Assembly (NCBI RefSeq): GCF_003415655.1
Contig: NZ_QRHC01000004.1
Coordinates: 421,192-485,191, forward strand
DNA: 64,000 nt
Direction of reading: 5' to 3'
DNA from: Vibrio maerlii
Lineage (GTDB): Bacteria > Pseudomonadota > Gammaproteobacteria > Enterobacterales > Vibrionaceae
Shown here: one piece after another, positions 57,641-64,000 of the stretch
Position numbering within the stretch: position 1 is the first letter of the stretch
Layout of the letters: every line of letters begins with the position of its first letter
Notes under the pieces: model-generated
The model's database searches: none
Told to the model about the DNA's origin: nothing
Seen by the model: the letters and a program-made list of their open reading frames with translations, nothing else
Program-made: the position numbers and the translations under genes

Positions 57641-57649
57641 TAATGTAAA

Positions 57650-57756
57650 TGACCCTTATTAAGCCGAGGGTCACCTAGCCAACTGACGTTGTTAGTGAAC
57701 CTAATTTGTTCACATCTTATACGAGCTATACGCATTTGCGGATAGCTCTTTTTTTT
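57650..57756 (+). ncRNA. qrr: Qrr quorum-sensing small RNA
   Basis: About 107 bases. It begins TGACCCTTATTAAGCCGAGG with the first hairpin (GACCC/GGGTC), contains the conserved core AACTGACGTTGTTAGTGA that pairs with luxR/hapR and other mRNAs, and ends in a terminator GAGCTAT...ATAGCTC followed by eight T. Qrr RNAs are made at low cell density by phospho-LuxO and sigma-54 and act with Hfq. Which of Qrr1-5 this is cannot be told; it is not next to luxO in this window. Confidence 0.95.
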
Positions 57757-57794
57757 ATCCGCTCATTGAGATATGAGCTAAAAGGTATTCGCGA

Positions 57795-58034
57795 TTACTT
57801 GTAAAACGCTTCAACTTCACCTTTTAGTTTGATCAGCATAGGCTGACCCCAACGGTCTTTCGCTTTTGGTGAAGGGATTTTTACCCAACCTTCGCTAACA
57901 CAGTACTCTTCAACATCAGTACGCTCTTTACCGTTTAGGCGAATACCAATTTGGTGCTCAAAACACTCTTCTACAAAGTGCGGGCTGCGTGGGTTGCCTG
58001 ATAGGTGGTCCGGTAAAGTTGGTTTATCGCTCAT
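57795..58034 (-). CDS. DUF3297 family protein
   Basis: 79 residues, soluble. Pattern LPDHLSGNPRSPHFVEECFE, then RLNGKERTDVEEYCVSEGWV, is that of DUF3297, a family of unknown function. I prefer ATG 58034; an upstream in-frame start at 58076 adds 14 unrelated residues. Convergent with qrr. Confidence 0.82.
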   Translation of the reverse strand: MSDKPTLPDHLSGNPRSPHFVEECFEHQIGIRLNGKERTDVEEYCVSEGWVKIPSPKAKDRWGQPMLIKLKGEVEAFYK

Positions 58035-58280
58035 TATTATTACCTGAGGTAGTTTAGAAAACGCAATTGTAGTCAATGCTTATGACAGGCTCAAGATAAG
58101 AAGATTAACACTCGAAGAAAATTACACGTTAGTCGCAGCGTTTAACGCTATCTATACGAAATTAAGTATCGCCCCAGTGACGATTTTAACGTATTTCTAT
58201 CCTGAGAGACGCTAAGTAAAATTGATTGACTTTGAGGAAGTCATCATTACGCTCGCTGCCATTTCCGTCGTATGACACGC

Positions 58281-58742
58281 TTAAGAACTAAGGTTCATTC
58301 TTGGAGAGCCAATAAATAAATCCACTCCCATCACGTAGTGATCTTCTTCTGCTTCCGCCTCAACTTCTGACCAACCAAGGCCTTTGTATAATTTTGGCAC
58401 GTGGGTATAAGCATACAGGGAGAGGTTCTTAAGTGCTTTCACATCAAACATCGCTTGTTGAATCAGTTTGGTAGCTATCCCCTGCCCCCTATACTCACGG
58501 CTAATGAATACTGCATTAACCCACAACGCGATTCCCTTTGATTGGGGAGCTTTGAAAAAGGTATAGGCTAAACCACCAACAACTGAGCCATCAATTAACC
58601 CGACCAGTGGGCTAGGAAGCGCATCATTGTAGTCAACAAAGGTAAAATCAGACCATTGTGATTGAAATAGTGACTCTAGTTTCTGGGAGTTAGCGTCACC
58701 GATTGAGCATTTGATAATCTGTATATTTTGTATTCCGCGCAT
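58281..58742 (-). CDS. GNAT family N-acetyltransferase
   Basis: 153 residues. Acetyl-CoA loop AVFISREYRGQGIATKLIQQ (about 92-111) and the family's final YKGLGW motif. Substrate unknown. Its start overlaps the stop of the DUF924 gene, so the two form an operon. Confidence 0.85.
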   Translation of the reverse strand: MRGIQNIQIIKCSIGDANSQKLESLFQSQWSDFTFVDYNDALPSPLVGLIDGSVVGGLAYTFFKAPQSKGIALWVNAVFISREYRGQGIATKLIQQAMFDVKALKNLSLYAYTHVPKLYKGLGWSEVEAEAEEDHYVMGVDLFIGSPRMNLSS

Positions 58743-59278
58743 TAGAAACTAGAGTCCGGCTGTTCAAGAAACTCTAATTCTTCCTGTGTCGACACTCTGC
58801 CTAAGACCTGATTTCGGTGTGGATACCGTCCAAATCGCTCAATGATTACTTTGTGCTTTCGCTCAAACTCTAGATTGCTTTGTATTCCGAGCGATTCAAA
58901 CAGTTTCATAGCCTCATTGTGAATCACAGAGGACTCACTATGCATAAATGGCATGTAGAGAAATACTCTCTGCGAATCAGAAAGTTGAGCATCTAAACCT
59001 TTAGATATGGCGAACTGAGATAATGCCAGAGCAAGGGGATCGGCCGAAAATGATTGAGGTTGATCGCGATAGATATTGCGTGAAAATTGATCGAGTACAA
59101 TCACTTCTGCGAGGCTTCCTAGTGCAGACTCTCGCCACTCAAACAATTCACCAGCAATCGCTTGTTGATGAAGTTTTCCAAAACGCGTTTGAATCATCAG
59201 ATCAAACGCATCATCTTTTTGCCACCACTGTGCGGGCTCTAGCTCTTCAAACCAAAACTGAATAACGTCCTTATACAT
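58742..59278 (-). CDS. DUF924 family protein
   Basis: 178 residues, all-helical, TPR-like. Typical motifs: VIQFWFEELEPAQWWQKDDA at the start, then VLDQFSRNIYRDQPQSFSAD and LYMPFMHSES, then RFGRYPHRNQVLGR. Function unknown. Operon with the downstream acetyltransferase and preceded, after 24 bases, by a VOC-family gene on the same strand. Confidence 0.9.
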   Translation of the reverse strand: MYKDVIQFWFEELEPAQWWQKDDAFDLMIQTRFGKLHQQAIAGELFEWRESALGSLAEVIVLDQFSRNIYRDQPQSFSADPLALALSQFAISKGLDAQLSDSQRVFLYMPFMHSESSVIHNEAMKLFESLGIQSNLEFERKHKVIIERFGRYPHRNQVLGRVSTQEELEFLEQPDSSF

Positions 59279-59302
59279 TTTTAACAGTTCCCTTTTTGTC
59301 TT

Positions 59303-59713
59303 TTAGTTACGCTGAGTGAGTTGCAATAGGTCCCATTTGTTACCGTAAAGGTCTTCAAATACAACAACCGTACCGTACTCTTCCACTCTTGGCTCTTCGT
59401 GGAAAACAACGCCATTCGCTTTCATGAGATCATAATCGCGCCAGAAGTCGTTCGTCTGCAAAAATAAGAATACGCGTCCACCGGCTTGGTTGCCAACCGC
59501 CTGTTTCTGCTCATCATTACTTGCTTCAGCGAGAAGTAGATTGGTGCCTGTCGAGTTAGGTGGTGATACCTGAACCCAACGCTTCCCCGCACCCAAGTCG
59601 GTATCTTCAATAAGCGTAAATTGCAATTTTTGGGTATAGAACTCGATAGCACCATCATAATTATCGACGACAAGTGCAATGTTACCAATTTGCTGTTGAA
59701 CGGGTTGAGACAT
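59303..59713 (-). CDS. VOC superfamily (glyoxalase/bleomycin-resistance type) protein
   Basis: 136 residues. Starts IGNIALVVDNYDGAIEFYTQ and contains RVFLFLQTNDFWRDYDLM and EYGTVVVFEDLYGNKWDLLQ, typical of a single VOC unit pair. Reaction unknown. GTG 59725 and ATG 59713 are both possible starts. Probably first gene of the VOC-DUF924-GNAT unit. Confidence 0.87.
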   Translation of the reverse strand: MSQPVQQQIGNIALVVDNYDGAIEFYTQKLQFTLIEDTDLGAGKRWVQVSPPNSTGTNLLLAEASNDEQKQAVGNQAGGRVFLFLQTNDFWRDYDLMKANGVVFHEEPRVEEYGTVVVFEDLYGNKWDLLQLTQRN

Positions 59714-59860
59714 AGTAGGATTCACTTATTAGTTAATTTAATACCGTAGAGTGTATAGCACAGTTCTGATAGGTACGAGATTGGCTATACAAAACAAGGG
59801 ACAATTGAGCATTACGGCGACAACGATCATAGAGTTACTTTCACAAAAAAGCTTTAACAC

Positions 59861-60154
59861 TTACAAATCGTGTTCTGCTCGCTCATCCTTGCATTCATAT
59901 GAACCCATTTCAAACTCTCGGCAAATCCATGGTCGATTTTCATAAATCGTACACATATAGCTTTCACGGTCTAAAGCTGAACACCAGCCATCTGAGAGTC
60001 GGAGCATAGTTTCACCTCCCCAACTGTCTCGCTTGATATGTTCTTCTGGCACACCGGTATCTGAAATAATCATAACTTCAAGTCTGCAGCAGCAAGCCTT
60101 GCAGTTAGAGCATAAAACTTCAGAGGAGGAATAGGATTTGATGGGTATATTCAT
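59861..60154 (-). CDS. YkgJ-family cysteine-cluster protein
   Basis: About 97 residues from ATG 60154. CSNCKACCCRLEV near the N-terminus and later cysteines (GWCSAL, YMCTIYENRPWICREF) match the zinc/iron-chelating YkgJ family (formerly UPF0153). Function unknown. Another member lies 240 bases away, divergently oriented. Confidence 0.82.
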   Translation of the reverse strand: MNIPIKSYSSSEVLCSNCKACCCRLEVMIISDTGVPEEHIKRDSWGGETMLRLSDGWCSALDRESYMCTIYENRPWICREFEMGSYECKDERAEHDL

Positions 60155-60396
60155 AAAATTCAGTATAAAGGCTAATCGAATATTATACCTCAATATGCTT
60201 GTATAGGCTGCTGTATAACAGGGTTAGTTCTGTTCCGAAGGGATAGCTCGGTTAGCCATGTCTCATAAACACAACTTATTGTCTTAAAACAGCCAATTGC
60301 AGAGCCTGATGCGTTAGCCCAAACTCTTCTTGGTTTAATGGTTTAGACCTGAGACAATTGGTTCGACACTTTTACTAAGCGAAATAAAGTAATCCC

Positions 60397-60798
60397 ATGA
60401 AAGACTGCAATCAGTGCGGAAAGTGCTGTATCAAATATGGTGGAGAAGACTTGGCTGCTACACAAGAAGAAATAGACTTATGGGAGTTGTTCAACCCTGA
60501 TATTTTCGAGTATGTGAAAGATGGAAAAATTTGGTTTGATCCTCAAACAAGAGAGCCACTAAGCCACTGCCCCTTCCTAGAACTGGTACCAAAAACTAAA
60601 GCGGATGAAAAAGATAAATACACGTGCAGTATTTACCTTGACCGCCCAGAAGACTGCCGTCACTACCCTAGCCTTATTAGTGAAATGGTTCGAGATGAAT
60701 GTGAGATGATAGAAGTCATCGATTTAGAAAACCCAAAGAAAGCCCAGAAGAAATTAGACGACTTAATGTGTTCAAGCCGACCATCTAGCCATTCCTGA
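60397..60798 (+). CDS. YkgJ-family cysteine-cluster protein
   Basis: 133 residues. CNQCGKCCIKYGG at the start, then HCPFLE, KYTCSIYLDRPEDCRHYP. Same metal-chelating family as the divergent gene at 59861 but longer, with a C-terminal tail ending in Ser-rich residues. The 200 bases before it hold a 25-codon plus-strand tail that looks like a gene remnant. Confidence 0.82.
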   Translation: MKDCNQCGKCCIKYGGEDLAATQEEIDLWELFNPDIFEYVKDGKIWFDPQTREPLSHCPFLELVPKTKADEKDKYTCSIYLDRPEDCRHYPSLISEMVRDECEMIEVIDLENPKKAQKKLDDLMCSSRPSSHS

Positions 60799-60863
60799 TT
60801 ATAATGTTGTACTCACACATGACGTCCAATCAAGTGACAGCCGGCATTCAAACTTAATGGTTA

Positions 60864-61628
60864 TCAACCTGTACGCAGCGCCAATATAGCCGGAATATCC
60901 GTAACATTAGCGTAACGCGATAGATTTTCTTCTCGAGATTCAACAGCTACAATGGACATTCTATCTGCTAGCTCATTGCCTTCGATACCTACATGCCCAT
61001 TCACATGATGGATTGTAATCTTAGATGCAATTTGCTGATACAAAGCAAAAGTTGGCTTAATGATATCTAAGTTCTTGATTTCACCACCCGGTTTCTTCCA
61101 ACCTTTTTTCTCCCAGCCTGTTGCCCACTTAGTAATACAATCGATTGAGTATTTAGAATCACAAAAGATTGCAACACGATGACCTAAAGTTAGCTTTTCT
61201 TTGGCGAGTAAGAGTGACTGATGTAAGCCATGTAACTCAGCTGTATTATTTGTCCCTAGCGATTGATATAAGCCATACCAAAGCTCACTCAGTTGATTAT
61301 TTTCATAAACTGCTAGACCAGTACCCGCCTCACCAGGGTTTGGATCACACGCTCCATCGGTATAGATTTTTACGTCGAACTCCATAGCGTCTATTTGTGC
61401 TTGGTTCAGAGGTACAGCTTTCCCTTTTGTCGTGCCTTTTGGGCTTGCTTTAGCTTTCGTAGCAGTGCCGGTGGAGTTCCCACCAAATGCAGATTCAGCC
61501 TCTTCAAGCGTTGGAAACGATTTATATCGAGCGCCAGCGAAGCCATCAACTAATGACTTGCATTTAGGCCAAGTGGTAAAAATACCGGTTTCACGGCCTT
61601 TCCAGACAACATAATATTTTTTAGCCAC
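60864..61628 (-). CDS. rnhA: Ribonuclease HI with N-terminal viroplasmin-like domain
   Basis: 254 residues. Residues 1-45 are the RNA/DNA-hybrid-binding domain (KKYYVVWKGRETGIFTTWPK). The RNase H domain (about 88-240) shows the catalytic set: IYTDGACDPNPG, NTAELHGL, IFCDSKYSI, and VNGHVGIEGNELADRM. It cleaves RNA in RNA-DNA hybrids. Start is GTG 61628 with GAAGGA seven bases upstream. It lies at the edge of the integron array, with a 7-bp tandem repeat upstream. Confidence 0.9.
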   Translation of the reverse strand: MAKKYYVVWKGRETGIFTTWPKCKSLVDGFAGARYKSFPTLEEAESAFGGNSTGTATKAKASPKGTTKGKAVPLNQAQIDAMEFDVKIYTDGACDPNPGEAGTGLAVYENNQLSELWYGLYQSLGTNNTAELHGLHQSLLLAKEKLTLGHRVAIFCDSKYSIDCITKWATGWEKKGWKKPGGEIKNLDIIKPTFALYQQIASKITIHHVNGHVGIEGNELADRMSIVAVESREENLSRYANVTDIPAILALRTG

Positions 61629-61670
61629 ACGGGTTCCTTCGTTCATTTTGTTCACTACACGCAACGTGGT

Positions 61671-61705
61671 GCAGAGTGCAGAGTGCAGAGTGCAGAGTGC
61701 AGAGT
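61671..61705. repeat. Five tandem copies of a 7-bp unit upstream of rnhA
   Basis: GCAGAGT repeated five times in a row, 43 bases before the rnhA start and directly beside the last attC-like site. Likely prone to copy-number change. Confidence 0.9.
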
Positions 61706-61707
61706 CA

Positions 61708-61806
61708 CGTTAACATCGAACTAATATCATTGCACCATAAAGACAAAAGCAACGATAGAATGAAAATGCCATGTCTTGGGAATCTGTTTTAAATTGTCTG
61801 TTAGTT
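61708..61806 (-). other. attC-like site, terminal and degenerate
   Basis: On the minus strand it reads CTAACAGACAATTTAAAACA, then GATTCCCAAGACATGGCATT, as the other attC sites here, and ends TTAGTTCGATGTTAACG, a degenerate left arm. Because arrays run away from the integrase, this is probably the last attC before the chromosome. Confidence 0.6.
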
Positions 61807-61865
61807 GCCCATTTTACGCGCCAGTGCTAACATTTGTACACACACTACATTTTTAAGAGTCTATC

Positions 61866-62150
61866 ATGGACACCAGAATTCAATTTCGCGTTGATGACGA
61901 AACAAAACGCCTAGCTCAACAGATGGCAGAAAGCCAAGGCCGTACACTTAGTGATGCTTGCCGTGAACTCACAGAGCAAATGGCAGAGCAACAACGAAAA
62001 GCATTATCTCACGATGCTTGGTTGACGGAACAGGTTAATCTTGCTTTTGATAAGTATGGCTCAGGCAAAGCCGTCTTTGTCGACAATGAATCCGCAAAAT
62101 CTCGTATGGAAGAGCGAAAAGCTAGAATTCGAAGCAGAGGTAAACAATGA
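61866..62150 (+). CDS. RelB/DinJ-type antitoxin
   Basis: 94 residues. Ribbon-helix-helix N-terminus (DTRIQFRVDDETKRLAQQMA) and a charged C-terminal tail that should wrap the toxin. It overlaps the toxin gene by four bases (ATGA). Carried between two attC sites, in the antiparallel direction to the array and with its own promoter region, as usual for TA cassettes, which stabilise integrons. Confidence 0.85.
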   Translation: MDTRIQFRVDDETKRLAQQMAESQGRTLSDACRELTEQMAEQQRKALSHDAWLTEQVNLAFDKYGSGKAVFVDNESAKSRMEERKARIRSRGKQ

Positions 62151-62425
62151 TTCTGTGGGAAGAAGAGTCCCTAAATGATCGAGAGAAGATCTTTGAGTTT
62201 CTGTATGACTTTAACCCTGATGTTGCAGAAAGAACCGACAACATCATTGAAGCTAAGGTCGAGAGCCTACTTGAGCATCCATTAAAGGGCGTACAACGTG
62301 ATGGAATCCGAGGAAGATTGCTGATTATTCCTGAAGTTTCGATGAGCGTTTCTTATTGGGTGGAAGGTTCAATCATTCGCATCATGCGTGTTCTGCACCA
62401 GAAACAGAAATTTCCTACGGACTAG
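62147..62425 (+). CDS. RelE/ParE-type toxin
   Basis: 92 residues. ParE/RelE fold: ILWEEESLNDREKIFEFLYD, HPLKGVQRDGIRGRLLIIPE, SVSYWVEGSIIRIMRVLHQK. It blocks translation or gyrase unless bound by the antitoxin. Start codon overlaps the antitoxin stop. Part of a cassette ending at the attC at 62439. Confidence 0.87.
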   Translation: MILWEEESLNDREKIFEFLYDFNPDVAERTDNIIEAKVESLLEHPLKGVQRDGIRGRLLIIPEVSMSVSYWVEGSIIRIMRVLHQKQKFPTD

Positions 62426-62438
62426 TGCGGCGTACGGC

Positions 62439-62565
62439 AACTAACGCCCAATTAAGGGGTGAACCACACTGCCACCACACTCAAATTGGACGCCGTAAAC
62501 ACTGAACTAGAGCCAAACCAAAAATGCCAAGCGCGGGGGAATCACTCTTAAACGCTTTGTTATAA
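62439..62565 (-). other. attC site (VCR-like)
   Basis: On the minus strand TTATAACAAAGCGTTTAAGA at one end and CCTTAATTGGGCGTTAGTT at the other; imperfect inverted repeat of 127 bp with core GTTA sites. The order of arms, matching V. cholerae VCRs, shows the array runs on the minus strand. Confidence 0.85.
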
Positions 62566-62570
62566 GACAA

Positions 62571-63209
62571 TTATTGCTCAGTTCTATCTAAAGATTTAGG
62601 GGTGGGGATCACACCTATAAAACGAGCCAAGCTTAACAAAGTCATAAACAAACCAATCAATGCCTGCCCAATAACTAGTGAGTATGCAACTACACCCAAA
62701 GGAATAACGTTGTAAAAACCAAAGCTCGTCATCACTACAAAACTAGTGTAAACAGCACCCAATACACTTTCATGTGAGCCTGCAACATTAAAATCAAACA
62801 TACTATGGAAGAATATATACTGAGCAGCAAACCAAAAAATTATTTCAAAGTAATTCTGCATTAGCAGTATGACAATACGCCTATACCCATGTAGCGCATA
62901 CTCACGCCCTGCCTTAATCGCTCGATATTCGTCAAACAAGAGTACATTGGTCTGATAAATTACCACCTCGAACACTCGAAGTAATGCATATAAAGCTATG
63001 GCAAAGCCTATCAATCTATTGTCTATATATAGTACTGCTGGAACAGAAGCTATCGACAAAAATACATGCCCTAGAGCCCAAATTTCGGAAAATCGCCCGG
63101 TTCTGGCTTTTGGAAATATCTTCCGAACCAGATTAAAAAACGATATTTTCCCTAATAACTCAAAGACCTTAGCCCAGAAATCTACAATAAATGAATCTGA
63201 TTTTTCCAC
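62571..63209 (-). CDS. Cassette-encoded membrane protein with ion-channel-like pore
   Basis: 212 residues, about five membrane segments. The C-terminal part AVYTSFVVMTSFGFYNVIPL resembles the pore helix and filter of two-TM potassium channels (Ion_trans_2), but the filter reads SFGFYN rather than TVGYGD. Start is GTG 63209 with AAGGAGGTT before it. The stop is six bases from attC, typical of a cassette. An ion channel or a membrane sensor are both possible. Confidence 0.6.
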   Translation of the reverse strand: MEKSDSFIVDFWAKVFELLGKISFFNLVRKIFPKARTGRFSEIWALGHVFLSIASVPAVLYIDNRLIGFAIALYALLRVFEVVIYQTNVLLFDEYRAIKAGREYALHGYRRIVILLMQNYFEIIFWFAAQYIFFHSMFDFNVAGSHESVLGAVYTSFVVMTSFGFYNVIPLGVVAYSLVIGQALIGLFMTLLSLARFIGVIPTPKSLDRTEQ

Positions 63210-63223
63210 ATAACCTCCTTGTC

Positions 63224-63320
63224 TTATAACGCCGCATTAAGGTGTGAGCGACGCTTGGCTATACTTGAGCGAAGCGAAACTGCCAAGTGTTGCGAATCAC
63301 TCTTAAATGCTTTGTTATAC
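63224..63320 (-). other. attC site (VCR-like)
   Basis: 97 bp. Minus strand begins GTATAACAAAGCATTTAAGA and ends CACCTTAATGCGGCGTTATA; arms pair with extra-helical bases, and inner CTTGGC/GCCAAG pair. Confidence 0.9.
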
Positions 63321-63326
63321 GCGTTT

Positions 63327-63659
63327 CTAGCGACGCACACCGTTTGTCGATGTAAAGCCTTTTTGAGCATACTCTTGCATTACAGCTGCCTTTGCTACCT
63401 CAAGCTCTTCACTTTTAGCTTCGCCTGCTTCCTTTGTGATTTCTACATCAAAATCAGCAGCTAAACCGATATCAACAACAGATATTAACCCAGGACGATC
63501 CTCAAAATTGGCATTATTACCATCATCTTTACTACCATCTTTGCTTTTAAACATAGCCACTAATTCTGACTTCGATTTATTCATATAGCCTTTATTTGTA
63601 GTTACATAACAAGCATTTAGTTGCTTAGAAAAGAATACAATGACATCTCTTTGTGACAT
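63327..63659 (-). CDS. Hypothetical cassette protein
   Basis: 110 residues, soluble, Lys/Glu-rich C-terminus (EAGEAKSEELEVAKAAVMQE), no motif recognised. GAGG before the ATG. It fills one cassette between attC sites at 63224 and 63727, read in array direction. Confidence 0.65.
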   Translation of the reverse strand: MSQRDVIVFFSKQLNACYVTTNKGYMNKSKSELVAMFKSKDGSKDDGNNANFEDRPGLISVVDIGLAADFDVEITKEAGEAKSEELEVAKAAVMQEYAQKGFTSTNGVRR

Positions 63660-63726
63660 AAAAACCTCTCAATCAGTACAAAAGTTACATTATACCACGT
63701 GATAGATGGTAAATTTCAACGAAAGC

Positions 63727-63748
63727 GTATAACGCCGCGTTAAGTTGA
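63727..63748 (-). other. attC site interrupted by an insertion sequence
   Basis: GTATAACGCCGCGTTAAG matches the left arms of the other attC sites, but the rest is replaced by the IS110/IS1111-type element. Confidence 0.75.
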
Positions 63749-64000
63749 TGAGATGGTCTCCCCCTACCACTTCACATGACTATCAGCCATGCTTGGAGTG
63801 TTCAGGCCCGAAGCAAAAGGAGAAGACCATGACTCAGCATAAAATCATCGGCATCGACTTAGCAAAAAGTATTTTCTTTCTTTTTGAAATCAATCATAAA
63901 GGAAAGAACCTTGGCCGTAAAAAGCTTCAACGAAGCAAGCTACTTAACTACGTCGCAAATCAAAGTCCATCCATCATCGCCATGGAGGCTTGTTCTGGAG
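63745..64000 (+). mobile_element. IS1111/IS110-type insertion sequence in attC (5' part)
   Basis: The left end lies near 63745 (TTGATGAGATGGTCTCCCCC), directly inside an attC arm, with a transposase starting 80 bases later. The IS1111-attC group is known to target attC sites of gene cassettes. The right end is beyond the window, and the exact left boundary is approximate. Confidence 0.75.
63829..64000 (+). CDS. IS110/IS1111-family transposase, N-terminal part
   Basis: 57 residues visible, truncated by the window end. KIIGIDLAKSIFFLFEINHK has the first catalytic Asp of the DEDD (RuvC-like) domain, and IIAMEACSG the conserved Glu. Strong AAAAGGAGA ribosome site. The enzyme moves the element without terminal inverted-repeat cutting by a Holliday-junction-like route. 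Confidence 0.9.
   Translation, partial: MTQHKIIGIDLAKSIFFLFEINHKGKNLGRKKLQRSKLLNYVANQSPSIIAMEACSG

Noticed and set aside
1..61700. Prophage, large genomic island or tRNA genes
   Set aside because: I saw no integrase, phage structural genes or cloverleaf sequence in this part; the genes look like stable Vibrio backbone.

Overview
The window reads as a Vibrio chromosome, most like the Splendidus clade. Supporting signs are a Qrr quorum-sensing small RNA with a sigma-54 promoter and LuxO boxes, a Vibrio-type stressosome operon, hdfR/maoP, the mannosylglycerate operon, an ERIC element, and VCR-like attC sites of a chromosomal integron at the right end. The gene mix (tal/tkt beside a SorC regulator, integron array) would fit the second chromosome, but that is inference. 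Most of the window is ordinary core or shell Vibrio sequence with tight operons and clear intrinsic terminators. The right end (about 61.7-64 kb) is accessory.

Layout, left to right. 0-3.6 kb: a minus-strand nitrite block, nirB-nirD, then an ERIC element and a folded intercistronic RNA, then the start of a formate/nitrite channel gene. 3.9-7.3 kb: YceI plus cytochrome b561, a DUF2164 protein, an unknown protein with a TTG start, and an EAL phosphodiesterase. 7.3-9.8 kb: a TerC/Alx-type membrane protein behind a yybP-ykoY (Mn2+) riboswitch, divergent from a CobW-type GTPase with its own folded leader, then a frameshifted gene remnant. 10-17 kb: a TDT transporter, hdfR/maoP, rimK, folE and moeA-moeB. 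17-23.5 kb: a SorC-family regulator divergent from tal-tkt, a FadL-type porin and a small unknown gene. 23.7-25.9 kb: an EIIB-less mannitol-type PTS permease with an MtlR-like partner. 26.1-31.2 kb: a globin-coupled stressosome (RsbR-S-T-X) running into a large hybrid histidine kinase. 31.2-35.7 kb: Asp/Glu racemase, porin, acetyltransferase and desaturase.

35.7-43.1 kb holds a complete mannosylglycerate pathway. MngA imports and phosphorylates the solute, MngB cleaves it, and a glycerate kinase downstream can use the released glycerate; divergent MngR is the likely regulator. A possible structured RNA or long 3' UTR ends this transcript. 43.4-57.4 kb: DcuC, a patatin type-Vd autotransporter, several small enzymes, a MATE pump, dCMP deaminase, an arsR-acr3 unit with a duplicated operator, and a DUF3302/HlyD pair. 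57.5-57.8 kb is the qrr gene. 57.8-61.7 kb carries small housekeeping or unknown genes ending in rnhA.

From 61.7 kb on lies what looks like the distal end of an integron array read on the minus strand. It has three whole attC sites and a fourth interrupted by an IS1111/IS110-type element. Its cassettes carry a RelBE/ParDE-type toxin-antitoxin pair, an ion-channel-like membrane protein and an unknown protein. The observations I rate highest are the stressosome kinase with a degenerate RsbT-like N-terminus, the EIIB-less PTS, the Mn-riboswitch/SD hairpin pair, the qrr locus and the integron end.
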